A stretch of 64,000 nt of DNA from Selaginella tamariscina. Lineage: Eukaryota > Streptophyta > Lycopodiopsida > Selaginellales > Selaginellaceae. This document shows positions 35,374 to 47,617 of the stretch, in pieces. The stretch is from NCBI GenBank assembly GCA_003024785.1, contig PUQB01000556.1, forward strand, positions 62,001 to 126,000, written 5' to 3'. Within the stretch, counting starts at the first letter, position 1. Each line of letters starts with the position of its first letter. The notes beneath the pieces were generated by a model that had not been told where the DNA came from, did not search any database, and was given only the letters and a program-made list of their open reading frames with translations. Made by a program: the position numbers and the translations under genes.

Positions 35374-38300
35374 CCTCTGACTTAGAATTGGTTAACCTTG
35401 TTAGCTGACCAGTTGATGAAGCAAATGTAAGTTTTGAATCAAAACCAATCTCAACAGAGCTAGTATTATTTGAATGAGCCATAGTCGAAACTTCAGCTGC
35501 AATACTCAAAATAAATACATGTACACGCATACAAACATACATACACATGACAAACCTGTGTTTGTTGATGCACTTGACACGTAGTATGTGCTAAACCCAA
35601 GTGGAGGGACTGAAGCTTTAAAATAAAGCCAGTAATTCGGAGATTTTCCCGGAGAAACCCCCAAGTTTGCTTTTACATAATACTTTCTCACTTGCTTTGT
35701 TGCCTTAGTGATTGGTACGAGTTGTGAAGGTATTGTTTTCCCAGAAGAGTCTTTTACAACTAAGCCTTCATTGTTTACCTGTAAAAACATAAAACATCTC
35801 ATATATATTATAATATTATTAATATGTTATTGTTATATGTAGTATTATTATTGATTGTACGCTATACCGGAAATCGAACATAGTCTTCCCGTGACCATCC
35901 AAGAGGATTATACACCGTAACGACCTGAAAGCTCCAATAGTTTAATACATATCATATACAAAGGCATACACATGCGTGTGTATCTACATCGTGTGTGTGT
36001 GTGTGTGTACCAAAGTCTTTTTGGTCCAAGATATGGATTCTGTCAATGGGCAAAAGCTGACGTTTAACAGAGGGCACTGCATAAAAGAAAGATCAGCTAA
36101 CTGCAAACATTATATAATTAAATGATTAAATGATAATCATTCATACCTTCACAAATTGTTCTTCAGAGTCTGTATGTTTCTGTTCACCTTTGCTGGTTAA
36201 GGACTTCAATGCGGATTTGATAACCAAGTCGGACTTCACAAGGAAAACACCAACAAATAAAATAAAAAAATAAAATAAAAAGTCCTAAATGATAGTAATT
36301 GTGTGTGTGTGTGTGTGTGTGGTGTGAGAGAGAGAGAGAGAGAGAGAGAAGAACCTCAGCAGCCCCTATTGCAAGACGCTTTGCATAGTCGTTGGCAACA
36401 TGTTGTTTTGAAGTTCCACTAACACCATCATGGTGTTGTGAAATACTTAAAGCGTCCCATAAACTATAAGTTGAAGGTCCCTTTTTCTTTAATCCATTTA
36501 AAAACTCAAGCTGCCTCGCCGCCTATTTACAAAATATATAACATTTATAATGTACGTGAATATAACATAATGACAGACCTGTAAATAACCACTAAGCTCT
36601 CTAACGTATCTCTTATATGCTGCTCGACTTGTAAAGTATCCAGTCCAATATGAGTTACCATCGTCAGCATATCTGCACATATGTATATATGTATTATACA
36701 TGACATACATCTGTATACGTATATACATTTATTTTAACTTACGGGAAGAAATCATCCGTCTTCAAGGGCCATCTCTCATTTGCAGCATGTTTTGCGGCAA
36801 GATAAATGGATGGTGTTGAGTACAGTGCATTCACTCGACCATCCTAGAAAGAGTTTGAGTAAATAAGATTATTAAGTTAATTACAGCTTATGTTTAACAT
36901 AATTAAGTTACCTACAAGGTTAACGTAATGTATAAGCTTGTCCATATTCACAAACCACTTGGCAGCCAGTGCATATTTAAAATCATTTCCCATTGTCCAC
37001 ATTACATGATTTGTCCTTGTTATATTAGCCTGCAAAGACAAACCAAATAAAACAACAATGCCTCAACAATAGTATTGTGTGTGTGTGTGTGTATATGTAA
37101 CTTATATACATGTGTGTATAGTATAAATATTTTAATGACAAACCTGCTCCCGAGCTGACTGGACAAATGCATTCACTCGCTCCTCAACATTATAATCAAA
37201 CAGCATTGGATCATCCTTAAGAATAAAGACGAATTAGAAAAAAATATGTTATATTTATATAAATAAATAAAAAAACATCCATATTCATCATGCAGGAAGG
37301 AAAACAAATATATCATTAAATCTAAAAAATCTTACTTGTACAGGTATTTCATCCGTTTCTTCGTATGCAAAACCATGATCATCGGGGGGTCCATAATGAA
37401 CAGGGAATATACTTGTAAATACCTGATATAAAAAGATGATGAAAGTTTTAACAGTAGTTTATGTTAAGCTTACTTGTGCGTCTGATCCAAGAGTATTAGA
37501 TCCTTGCCATATAACTTCTAGGCTTTTGTCATTGTACCTTTGACGCCTGTCTTGATAATCAATCCGTGCGAAAAATAAACCATCAAATCCCATCTAAAAA
37601 AATATATAGAAATTAATAAACAATTGCTAAATAAAAATAATTAAGTAAGAAAAAATACTTACCTCGGCACTAAGAAGATATGCTTGAACAGCAGAGTGAC
37701 CAAAGGGATCTATTTGCCATCCAATCTTAGGAATGATACCAAACTGTTCTTTAATGTATTTGTGTCCGAGTGTAGTTTGCTCAATCATGTCTATATAATG
37801 TGTAGCTGCTTCATCATGCATACACCAACCTCCATTGCTGCATACATTAATATACATTGCTCGATTTTGTTATAGATTAAATATATAATTATTCTCATTT
37901 CAATTTGCTATAAATTATGTGTATGTTATCTGTATGTGTAATATATATACACATACATATGTGTGTATATATCTCACATGAGTTCTAGTCTTCCTGAACT
38001 CAAAAGCTCCTTCACAACACCTTGAACTTCTTCGGTTTGCTGTCTCCACCACCTTTGAAAAAAGGCCTGAATTTAAACAAACAAAATTAGCAATATAAAT
38101 TACATTGTTAAGAATATCCATACATATGTGTGTGTGTTTGTGTGTCTGTCTGTATGTATGTGTACACACACACACACGTATTTACTTACTTTATAAAGGG
38201 ATAAATTTTATTTTCATAAATGTAACTTAAAAGAAAACACTTTATAAAGACTTGACTGCATGTGAGAGAGAGAATGTACGTTATAAAGACTTGACTGCAT

Positions 38301-38706
38301 GTGAGAGAGAGAATGTACGGTACCTGCTCAACATAGATGAACTTCCGGTCAGGATTGCTCGTAAGAGACGTATAAATCCCATCTAGAATGTATTGGACTC
38401 CCGCTTCCTGGTCCAATTACACACACATACACATGGGTTTTATACACATAGATGTACACAGTTATATGGGTTTTTACACTAACTCTTGGGATTCTACAAA
38501 GAACCCACCTGGATTGAATTGTTGGAACCAATGTAATACTGATCAACAGTTTTCAGCCATCCAACATCATCGTGTGTATGAGGAACTAAATGAACATTGA
38601 TCTTCCCGGGAACAATCCCTCCACTAGTATTATATTTTGCACTAGTTGCCTCTCCTGTGAGAGACACAAAGATCACAAGCAACACCCATACATCCTTCAG
38701 CGCCAT
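32932..38706 (-). CDS. Lysosomal/vacuolar-type alpha-mannosidase (GH38), many exons
   Basis: Removes alpha-linked mannose from N-glycans in the vacuole or cell wall. The protein starts [13 protein letters not shown], a signal peptide. Next come the zinc-site motif PHTHDDVGW (about 38580), [15 protein letters not shown] with the catalytic Asp (about 37700), [15 protein letters not shown] (about 36980), and [14 protein letters not shown] with a metal-site His (about 36430). The middle and C-terminal beta domains include YNPLGW and end with [10 protein letters not shown] and [11 protein letters not shown] at 32932. The gene has more than 20 short exons and introns of about 60-200 bp, many with AC/GT runs. 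I found no frame break in any exon I read, unlike most neighbours. It starts 146 bp from PPR-2 in the opposite direction. Confidence 0.92.
33174..33207 (-). repeat. CT/GA microsatellite in mannosidase intron
   Basis: About 17 CT dinucleotides just before the exon that encodes [10 protein letters not shown] (sense strand GA). Confidence 0.9.
34037..34113 (-). repeat. GT and GA microsatellite pair in mannosidase intron
   Basis: About 20 GT units run directly into interrupted GA units. In the sense direction this is TC followed by AC. Confidence 0.9.
35274..35371 (-). repeat. G-rich tract and long GA microsatellite in mannosidase intron
   Basis: 35274-35294 has five G-runs with one-base spacers (GGGGGAGGGCGGGAGGGCGG) on the plus strand. 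About 24 GA units follow at 35323-35371. The G-rich strand is antisense to the gene. Confidence 0.85.
38242..38319 (-). repeat. Perfect 39-bp tandem duplication beside a mannosidase splice donor
   Basis: Two identical copies (38242-38280 and 38281-38319) with ACTTGACTGCATGTGAGAG lie just inside the intron after the exon ending FIYVEQ. Confidence 0.85.
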
Positions 38707-38851
38707 AGCCACACGAACTGAGAAATCCAAAGAATTTGTCTGGGTTTATATGGAGGAAATTCCGGTTTCCAAGTGGCATTCAGTCAGCCGTTGATCTTCG
38801 TGGATTCGTTTGAAAATGGCCGTCGGATTGTGTGATTAAGATGAACAGTTG
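38707..38851. promoter_or_regulatory. Shared 145-bp divergent promoter region (mannosidase / PPR-2)
   Basis: The two starts face away from each other with only 145 bp between them, so this interval must hold both leaders and core promoters. The mannosidase start is firm. The PPR-2 start at 38852 is the first ATG of the PPR reading. Confidence 0.5.
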
Positions 38852-41409
38852 ATGAGCCTGCGGGCAACATATGCAGCACTCATTCAGCAATGTGGGAGCC
38901 TCGCAGACGCCAGGCACTTACACAATCAAATCTCACGCTCGGCACTCGACAAAGACATCTTCCTGTGGAATCTTCTTGTCAAGTTATATGGGCAATGCGG
39001 GAGCATACAAGACGCTACGTCTTGCTATGCGCAGATCCGGCAGCCCAACATTGTATCCAACAATATCATGCTTTCTGCATTTGCTCACAATGGCATCTCC
39101 AGGAAGCCAGGAGCTTGTTCGATTCAATCCCACAGAGAAACGTCATCTCCTGGACTGCCATGTTGTCTGGATTCTCACAAGGTTCCCACCTCGCGGAGGC
39201 CGAGAAGCTCTTCGAGAAGATGCCGGTTAGAAACTCTGTGTCATGGAATGCCATGATTACTGCATATGCCCAGAACGGGCATATCGACTCATCCGGGGTT
39301 TTTTCATTTGATGCCCGAGAGGGACCTGGCTTCGTGGAACACCATTCTACAGGCCTTCAATAAGGCCTCAGATGTCGAGTCTGCGGAGAGAGTCTATGAA
39401 CGAATGTGCGTGCATGATATTGTCTGTTCAACCACTATGCTTACTGCATATGCCCAGTCCGGGCACGTCGACAAGCGAAATTCACATTCGACTCGATGCT
39501 TGAACACAATGCAATCTCATGCAATGCAATGATGAATGCATTCTCTCTTCTCTCGGATGTTGAGGAGCTTTTCAAAGATGCCACAGAGAAGTATATCTTC
39601 GTGGAATGGACTTGTTCAAGCGTATGCATATAACGGGCATCTGGAAACAGCCAGGGCCTTATTCCATCTAATGCCCCGGCACGACTCCCGTCTCATGGAC
39701 AGTGATACTCGGTTCGCATGGGGACTACGGTGAGGTTGATGAGATAAGGATACTGGGAGATGAGATGCCTGAGCCGTCGGTTGCGGTTTGGAACGTGCTT
39801 GTACAAGCGTATGCCCGGAATGGCCATTTAGAAGATGCAGAAACTCTCTTCTCTCCATGGACTGTGAAAGACGCCGTTTCCTGGACTGCCATGATAGGTG
39901 GGTATGCCCAAAGAGGATATATCCGTGAGGCAGTAGAGTTGTTCAATGAGATGCCTCAGAGAGACTTGATATCCTGGACGGCCACGATCACTGCATACGC
40001 TCAGGGCGGGCATATGGACGCAAGCAGGAGAGTGTTCTACTCAATGCCTTGTTGGGACGTAGTGGCTTGGAATGCACTGGTTGCTGCATATGCTGAAGCC
40101 AGTGATATTGAAGCTTCCAGGCTTGTGTTCTGTGAAATGCCTGAGCGAAACTCTGCTACATGGAGTGTTGTTATTACGGCTTCGTTGCGGAATGAACTCA
40201 TTGAGGAGGCGAGGGAGTTTTTTGAGAGAGTCCCAGCTTGTGACATGTCTGTGTGGAATGGTATGATACAGGCATATGTGAACATGGATGACAAACTAGA
40301 GGAAGCAAGGAGGATCTTCAACCTTATGCCACAGCCAGATGCAGCTGCATGGACTATGATAGTAAGTGCTCATGCGGATATCTGGTCAGCCCGAGAGGTT
40401 GTGGTAAACCTGTGTAAGATCGACTTAGAAGGGGTGGAAGTTGACGATGTCTTGCTTGCACAGTCATTAGTGTTTGCGAGAGCCAGAGGGAACTCCACGA
40501 AGGGATGCGAGTTCACTCTGGGGCAGTTTACTTGGAACACTCTGAGCCTCTCACTGTAGCACTCATTAAAATATATGCGAAATGCAACTGCTTAGGTGAT
40601 GCACGTTTCCTGTTCGAGAACACATCCGATGCAACTGTGGTAACTTGGACTTCCATTGTTTCGGCTTATGCACAGAACGGCTCGTTTCAGAGGCTCTCCA
40701 GCTATTTCAGAAAATGCTTATGCAAGGAATCAAGCCTGATGAGATCGCGTATGTGACTGTGTTCGATGTGTGTGGAACGCTACCAGCGGTTCCTGAAGGA
40801 AAGGTTCTACATGCGAGTGTTTCGGATATCGGTCTGGACAGCGAGGCCTCGGTTGGGACTGCCCTTGTGAGCATGTACTCGAGATGGGGAGCTCTAGAGT
40901 TGGCAAAGCAGGCTTTTGAGAAGGTGGTTTCTAAGGATGTTGTCATCCTCTGGACGGCAATGATATCTGCTTATGCCCAAACAGGGCATAACAAGAGACA
41001 CTGACTTCTTTGGCGAAATGCTGCTTGAAGGAGTCGATCCCGAGAGTGTTACGTTTCTGAGTGTGATATCTGCATGCAGCCATGCGGGGCGTGTGGAAGA
41101 AGGAGTAGAGTGTTTTGTGTCGATGACAAGGGACTACGGAGTTGAAGAGACTGCTGAGCATTTTACGTGTATGGTTGATGTTCTTGCTCGTGCTGGGAAG
41201 CTGAGGAAGCCGAGGAGCTTATTGTAAGTATGCCTTATGAACCAGATGGATTGGCATATATGGCTTTGTTAGCTGCTTGCAAGAGTTATGGGCAGCTTGA
41301 GAGAGGCAAGCGGGCTGCTGCTGCCGCTGTGGAGCTCAATTCGATCAAAAGTTCCTCTTCAGCTCCTTATGTTTTGTTATCCAGCATTCACGCTGGTCAC
41401 TGTAATTAA
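38852..41409 (+). pseudogene. PPR-2: pentatricopeptide repeat protein (PLS type), frames interrupted
   Basis: A long intron-less repeat protein. It starts MSLRATYAALIQQCGSLADA. At least 15 PPR motifs follow, many with near-identical phrases (WNAMITAYAQNGH, WTAMIGGYAQRGY, WTATITAYAQGGH, WTSIVSAYAQNG, WTAMISAYAQTGH). The C-terminal part has VTFLSVISACSHAGRVEEG, MPYEPDGLAYMALLAAC and YVLLSSIHAGHCN. The longest clean piece is about 39730-40555. About nine single-base frame changes are needed, near 39100, 39285, 39470, 39545, 39700, 40515, 40690, 40995 and 41205. No DYW domain. The RNA target is not predictable from sequence alone here. Confidence 0.8.
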
Positions 41410-41452
41410 AGACTTACACTGTATTATATGATTTGTATGCCTTCGTTTTGTT

Positions 41453-41526
<74 letters not shown>

Positions 41527-41938
41527 AGGTGGCAAAGGAAAATGCATATCTGTTTTTAAGATAAGCAAATAAATAAGCTTATACATGAAAACTTCACAAA
41601 CACAAGATGCTAAGAATATGCTGTAGCATATTTTAATGCTAGTATTGAATAATATCTGATATAAAAAAATCGGGTGGAGCTGCCAAGTAAGCATGGAAAT
41701 GTGGCTCAACTTCGAAACAATTTCTAGCCGTCGGATCTCATAATCGACGGCTAGACTGGATTAGACACGCGCATTCTGATTGGCGCGAGTGAGATATCCA
41801 CAACCGGATGTTTGGCAAAAATGACCAAACGACAGGAGCCGCGAGATTAGATTCGTATCGTATCTCATCCGTCCAAACTTTCACTTGTTCAAGCTGCTCC
41901 CTTAGGGTTCATAGCGAGCTCCAGGATTCCAGGTATCA
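41410..41938 (+). promoter_or_regulatory. Upstream region of Lhca4 with CT/AT microsatellite and hairpin
   Basis: 41455-41526 is a CT run followed by an AT run. 41724-41754 is an inverted repeat (CTAGCCGTCG ... CGACGGCTAG, 10-bp arms, 11-bp loop). An inverted CCAAT (GATTGGC) lies near 41777. The leader to the ATG at 41939 is GC-balanced. Light-regulation boxes are not certain. Confidence 0.4.
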
Positions 41939-42868
41939 ATGGCGACCACAATGCAGGCTTCGATCAATCTGTCGTGCCCCTCTACATTCTTATCTGGATC
42001 TAGTAGCGGATTATCCAAGCTACGGAGCTCTGCAAAGCCTGCTGGATTCGCTCCAAACAGATTCAAAGTAGAAGCCAAGAAAGGGCGAGTGGTGCCCGGG
42101 ATTGGCATCTCCTGCTTATCTGAATGGAAGGTAATGTATCTAATAAACATACAAATGCGAGTATTATACACATACGTATATGGTGCATTTCTTGTTATAT
42201 TTGTATTAGAAAGTATTATATATAAATATTTCACTGGTTGTTTGGTTATTGATGCAGTTTGCCAGGTGACAATGGTTTTGACCCACTCGGACTTGCAGGA
42301 GACCCAGCCAATCTCAGGTGGTATGTACAGGCCGAGCTCCAGAATGGAAGATGGGCAATGGTGGGAGTCGCCGGCATGCTTATTCCTGAGGTTCTCACCA
42401 AGATCGGACTCATCAATGCACCGCTCTGGTTCGACGCCGGTGCAAAAGAGTACTTTGCACCTTCTTCGACACTGTTTGTGATTGAGTTTCTGTTGTTCCA
42501 CTATGTCGAGATTCGGAGATGGCAAGATATCAAGTATCCAGGAGTGTGAACCAGGATCCCATCTTTAAAGGATACAGTTTGCCTAAGAACGAAGTTGGAT
42601 ATCCCGGTGGAGTCTTCAATCCCCTCAACTTCCCTGCAAACGAGGAGTACAAGGAGAAGGAGCTTGCTAATGGTAACTATCACACCTTAAACAGCACTTA
42701 CACGCATTAACTGTGTGGTTTTTTAATGCAGGTCGTCTAGCTATGTTGGCATTCCTTGGGTTCATCATCCAGTCCAATGTGACACACAAGGGACCTTTTG
42801 AGAACCTCCTCACTCACCTCAGCGACCCATGGCACCAGACAATTGTTCAAACTATTCAAGGCCTGTAA
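41939..42868 (+). CDS. Lhca4: Photosystem I antenna protein Lhca4, three exons
   Basis: Chlorophyll a/b-binding protein of the PSI light-harvesting belt in the thylakoid. Exons: 41939-42130 (transit peptide and the start of the mature protein), 42258-42672, 42732-42868. The three helices are visible: [28 protein letters not shown]-type second helix ([20 protein letters not shown]), and [15 protein letters not shown] with the chlorophyll-binding ExxNxR sites. The C-terminus [12 protein letters not shown] matches Lhca4 more closely than other Lhca proteins. Two single-base frame changes are needed: near 42088, where an extra G shifts [13 protein letters not shown], and near 42543, where [10 protein letters not shown] should follow. 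If real they would kill the gene, so sequence error or a second functional copy is likely. Confidence 0.88.
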
Positions 42869-43112
42869 CAAGATGTGTATTAAAAGAAATTTCATGTTTC
42901 AATGTGGGTCTATTTACTAGTTGTTTTCATCGGTGTCCAGAAAGAATGTCTATGAGGCATGTCCAGTTTGGTGTTTCGATACTGTGTCTCCAGCTCAAAC
43001 CTCTGCAGGGGAGAAAGACAATATATACATGTAGAGATATCAAGAATAACCTACCTGTAGTTTACCAGCGGCCGTCAATTTGCACCTGGAAACAACAGCG
43101 TTCCCCGGCTAG

Positions 43113-44232
43113 TTAACCAGCCTCCCTCGACATGAACCTCGTCCCCAACAGTTGTACACATGTCCATAGCCCCTCGGGAAGCATTATGTACCCTTCTATA
43201 TGTGGCTCTTTTAGCCGGTGCTGTGGCCTAACCAGCTTATCAGATTTCTCAAAGCTCACTGGATTCATCGCACGGGAATTCTCCACCTGTACCAGAAATG
43301 AGTATGTATATACTAACACACACGCACACACGCACACACACAAAGAAAGTGGTAACAACTTACAGGTGAAAAACTGGATGTCACAGTTTGCCAGGTGCCA
43401 AGAAGTTCAGCAGCATCTAGACGAGGGCCCGTAGCAACCCCAGCATGCCGTGTTAAACAGCTTTCCACAGTCTTCCCAGACTGGAAGGAATCCTCCCATT
43501 TCTCCCTGTAATGTGGTGCGTGCGTGCGTGCGTGCGTGTGTGTGTGTGTGTGAGAGAGAGAGAGTATATCAACCTGAAGATGGTAATCTCGTGAAAGTTT
43601 GAGGCCTTCAACTTGTTAAGAATCCTGACTCGTAAGCCGTCCTCGCGTTCATCCACAAGGCAATGCTCGATCACATTTGCTTGCTTCCAGTATACAACAT
43701 ATGCACCGCTACTATGAAATGCAAGAGTATGCTCATCTGTTTCGTCCTCGATAGTCTGTTCCTGAGTACTGTATACGGAGACTGTAGTGGATCCGCATCC
43801 AACCGTCGGGTACAAACGCATTGTTTTATTGTAGAATGTTAAGCCTCCTCGTTTATCTTGTTTAGCTAAAGTTGCACAGTATGTTTCCCAGTCGGAAACT
43901 TCAACTCCCCATTCGGCATATTCTTGCGGAAGCAATGAAGATGGGAGTGGAATTAGTTTACCCTTGTGATCAAAGTCTGCTGAAGAGCCGCTCCATTCTC
44001 CTGATACATTCTCACAAAACATCCTCCATCCCTCTGCACACACGCATGTGTGTGTATGTGTATGCTGCGTGTGTGTGTTGCAGGCTTACTTGGAGCTCGA
44101 GGACGAGGGCAGTTTAGCCACTTCTGAGTGTGCTGAAGAGGCACAACACGTTGTGGGTCGGTTTACTGTGCGTGTGGTAACTAACTGCGAAGACAATGCA
44201 CATGGAGATGCAAGGGTAGTCGCCATAGCCAT
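43113..44232 (-). CDS. Plastid-targeted DUF3598-family protein, at least four exons
   Basis: DUF3598 proteins are conserved in cyanobacteria and plants and form lipocalin-like barrels; their role is not settled. Minus-strand exons: 44090-44232 (MAMATTLASPCAL, a Ser/Thr/Ala-rich transit peptide ending near TTCCASS), 43574-44033 (GWRMFCENVSGEWSGSSADF, then YPTVGCGSTTVSVYSTQEQ), 43365-43505 (WEDSFQSGKT, LLGTWQTVTSSF), 43113-43286 (RPQHRLKEPHIEGYIMLPEG). A frame change near 43115 would extend the barrel (WLTSRGTLLFPGA), so the true C-terminus may lie further left, near 43050. CA repeats fill the introns. Confidence 0.75.
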
Positions 44233-44490
44233 GACAAATAATCCACCGTGTGTTGAGTTTATGCTATATTACAATAAGCATAAACTGGTTTTAAGTACTA
44301 AAATTTATTTACCATCAAGCATAAGAAGAACCGTAGTGACGCCTCACTGTGTGTTTGTGTGCGTGTGCGTGTGCGTGTGTGAGAGAGAGAGAGACAATTA
44401 AAATAATATGGATCTTTTCAGCCTAATATAAAAAAGTGTTTTATTTATGAAGTTTCTCTCTCTTAAATGTATATAAAGTTTTATTCAACT

Positions 44491-45511
44491 CTATGCGATC
44501 CCAAGACAAGCACGGATCCCTGCCTCAAAGTCATCTAAAGCAGTATATGTTCCATAAAACGCATCTGTGAGGTTGCTCCTGCACACACACACACACACAC
44601 ATATATATATAACTTTTATCTCCATACTATTATAAATAATTACCTCAATGAAGACATTGGGCTGGAGCTTGCCGCTATTGAATCATCTAGTACTCTAAAT
44701 GCTCTAGGAAAAGGAGAAATTATACATACATATGTGTGTGTATTTACTCAAACACACACACGCACACGCACACGTATGTGTGAGTACCTTATAAGATTGT
44801 CCAGGGACAAGTAGGCTTTAACTTTGACAGGATCTGAATCGTCGAGTAACGAGGCTGCATTCTTCACAAGGAGTTTAAAAGTACAAACCTGTAAACGATT
44901 TAAAACATCGTTTATACATAGAGCAAAATATATAAAAAATATTCATCCGTACACCTCAACACCTGTACGGGTTTGCAAGTCCGAAATGGATCCACTCTCG
45001 AAAGGAATGCAATCCCGAGCTGCTACTTTCACAAGGTTCTCTGCCTCTATGTGGTTGGCAATGGGATTCGAGCCTGAAACAGCTTTCAAAGATCAACGTG
45101 TGCGTGCGTGCGTGCGTGTGTGTAACTTACTTAAAAGAAGAAAAGCATTCTCAACTCCCTGACGTGAACGGGCAATTGGTCCCAACAGGAAGTCTGCAGT
45201 TTTTTTCTTCTGCTCCTTTAACCAATCTTTTGGTCCTGCTGAACATTCAAATCCAGATAGATATACAATGTATGCAGTACACACACACACACACAAGCGT
45301 ATAAATGTATATGAAAAGCTTACATATTCCCAAGAGAAGGCTTGAGCATCGTGGGAGTGTTACTTGCTGCTATAGCAATACCCAGCTGCACAAGCAACCT
45401 GCGATTCAATCTATATACCGGTTCTTGCACTGTAGTCTTCTTCTGAGATAAAATACTTGAAGGAGGTGAACACTTAGGAGGTGCAACAATCGCCATAGCT
45501 AAACTTGCCAT
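44491..45511 (-). CDS. Conserved plastid-type protein of unknown function, six exons
   Basis: Not recognised by name. It starts MASLAMAIVAPPKCSPPSS with a long Ser/Pro/basic leader typical of a chloroplast transit peptide and a possible lumen-type hydrophobic patch (LLVQLGIAIAAS). The mature part is small and helical: PKDWLKEQKKKTADFLLGPI, then SRQGVENAFLLL, VKVAARDCIPFESGS, TGVEVCTFKLLVKNAASLLD and LDDFEAGIRACLGIA. Exons on the minus strand: 45324-45511, 45131-45238, 44955-45073, 44788-44888, 44644-44703, 44491-44578. All read without frame breaks. It is divergent from the EGF-like gene (174 bp apart). I would expect a thylakoid or stromal location. Confidence 0.7.
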
Positions 45512-45685
45512 ATGTAAGAATCTTCCCGTACTTCACCATATCCGCCACATAGGCATCTTAAGATACACGTCATCACATGCATACGCGTTGCGAGTGACGT
45601 ATGTACATACTCGCAGTATCCGCCACCATCATGTCATCTTCTGTGTGTTTGATAATAAATCTAACTTCAAATCAAATACCCTCTA

Positions 45686-46407
45686 ATGGAGAAGTTAATG
45701 CTTGTTATACTTTCAACGTTTATATTCACAACATATGCAGGTAAGTGTGTGTGTGTGTGCGCGTGTGTGTGAGATAGAGAGAGGGAGTTATACGTGCAGA
45801 TTACTGTGAACAAGGGACATGGACTTATTTGGTTGTAAATGCAATGATGGCTGGAGAAATATAGTTGACCAGCCTCTGTTGCCATGCTTAATCCCAGCTA
45901 ATTGTATATTATATTTTCTTAATCTAATTCATTCATATAATTAATTTCATATTTTTACTATTCTTATAGGTAGTGTGACTCCGAGCTTCAGTTGTGAAAA
46001 GGAACTTCCTGCAACACAGCCACCAATACCACCTTCATTTGACATTAACAGTAAGTGCATATATATGTGTGCGTATATACATATTTTTAATAATTCCGAG
46101 TTTCAGTTTGTTATTAGACCGGTGATTTGCGGAATTGGTGGAGAATGTGTTCCGGTGAAGGGCCTTTAAACCATACATGTAACTGTCACGAAGGATATGC
46201 AAACTTCTTAAACAGCACATCTGGAGTTTGTTTAAAAGATTGTAAGTTTTACACACACACACACACACACATACACACATATATATACGTACATACTTTG
46301 TAGGTAAGCTTGACCTAGATTGCTCAAATATGAATACTCCAATTGAAGAAACAGCACCTCCATCACCATCCTCGAGCAACACAGTAAGAATCAAAGTTCC
46401 ACAGTAA
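45686..46407 (+). CDS. Small secreted EGF-like, cysteine-rich protein, five exons
   Basis: The signal peptide MEKLMLVILSTFIFTTYA is followed by two Cys-rich segments of the EGF type: CKCNDGWRNIVDQPLLPC (exon 45800-45903) and CGIGGECVP ... CNCHEGYANFLNSTSGVC (exon 46107-46241). The last exon (46304-46407) is Ser/Pro-rich and ends without a clear GPI tail. Exons: 45686-45740, 45800-45903, 45970-46050, 46107-46241, 46304-46407. Plants have small families of such apoplastic EGF proteins whose roles are largely unknown. Frame changes near 45838 and 46160 are needed to keep the cysteine pattern. Confidence 0.65.
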
Positions 46408-47617
46408 GTAACAAATCCTTATCTAACACAAATGCAGAAGGGACCTTGTCGTTCATGTGTTATCTTGGGATTATTGCAATGTTTACAAAGTTTTTGGATT
46501 ACTATAATTAAGAAAATAGTGTATGTTTGCTGATCAAATTACTTATAAATACCACCAAGTAGCATTTTGTATCAGAAATGTTAATATCCACATACATATT
46601 ATCTACTCTCTCTGCACACGCGTAAATATGCTGTAGAAATGCACACTTAAAGTGTGAGTGTGTATACTATGCGTGTGAAATGCACACTTGAAAGTGTAAG
46701 TGCACAATACTACGTGGCGAAGCATCAGTGGTGCCACGTCATTAGAAAATACCACCGTACACTGCCATGTCAAACCGTAATGACACCTTGGCAAAGGCAG
46801 GGTTACCTTTGTGTATAATTTAATTTAACCTAATTTACGTAAACACATTATAATAATAATAAAAACATTATAATTGTTATAACTAATTAGGTTAATTGTT
46901 AAGTTATAAAACTTATAACGTAAGACCATTATTACGTATATAACAATATTGCACTTGTATACATTACGTCATCCACACAATCTGAAAACGTAATAAAGTT
47001 AGTATGAATTATAATGAAATAAAAGTAATAATATTATAATAACATGTTAGGTTAACCAATATTTAAAAATTATATTAATATCAATTTACAATAATATATT
47101 GTATACACATTGAATGTAATTATATATAGAGAAGAACAAACACCTATTGAAAATTCAAAAAAATAATTAAAAAAAGATCGTGTACGGAAATATATTAGGC
47201 TATATACAGCTGGATATTTTGCATTATTCTATAGAATATTCGAATTTTTGACTATTACTCAAGTACTAATATAGATTTTTACTACATTGAGAAGTTGAGA
47301 TGTTAATTTCTTTAGGTACAGCTTGGCATTTCGTAATGAAAAACTAAATAGTAAACAAATTGACACGATAACACCACGCATTGAAATCAACGGTTGAAAA
47401 CAAGCCTTCTCACCAATTGATAACGATTTCACAGCCTCATTTATGTCAGATGAAGAAGTTGCTACTTCCTCTCGTTTGCTGAAAGAAAACTATGTGTGTG
47501 TGTGTGTGTGTACATATATATATACATACATACATGTGTGTATCGTAATTCACATGTTCATACACACGTATGTTAAGTATATTCCTTACAGGGAGAATTG
47601 AAGCAGCACAGATTACA
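46408..47617. other. AT-rich intergenic stretch before the glucanase
   Basis: Contains a short duplicated GTGTGAAATGCACACTTGAAAGTG-type segment near 46635-46710. Otherwise AT-rich with no coding sequence recognised. Confidence 0.45.

Noticed and set aside
44048-44401. Plus-strand 117-codon frame
   Set aside because: Antisense to the transit peptide exon of the DUF3598 gene and extended by TG repeats.
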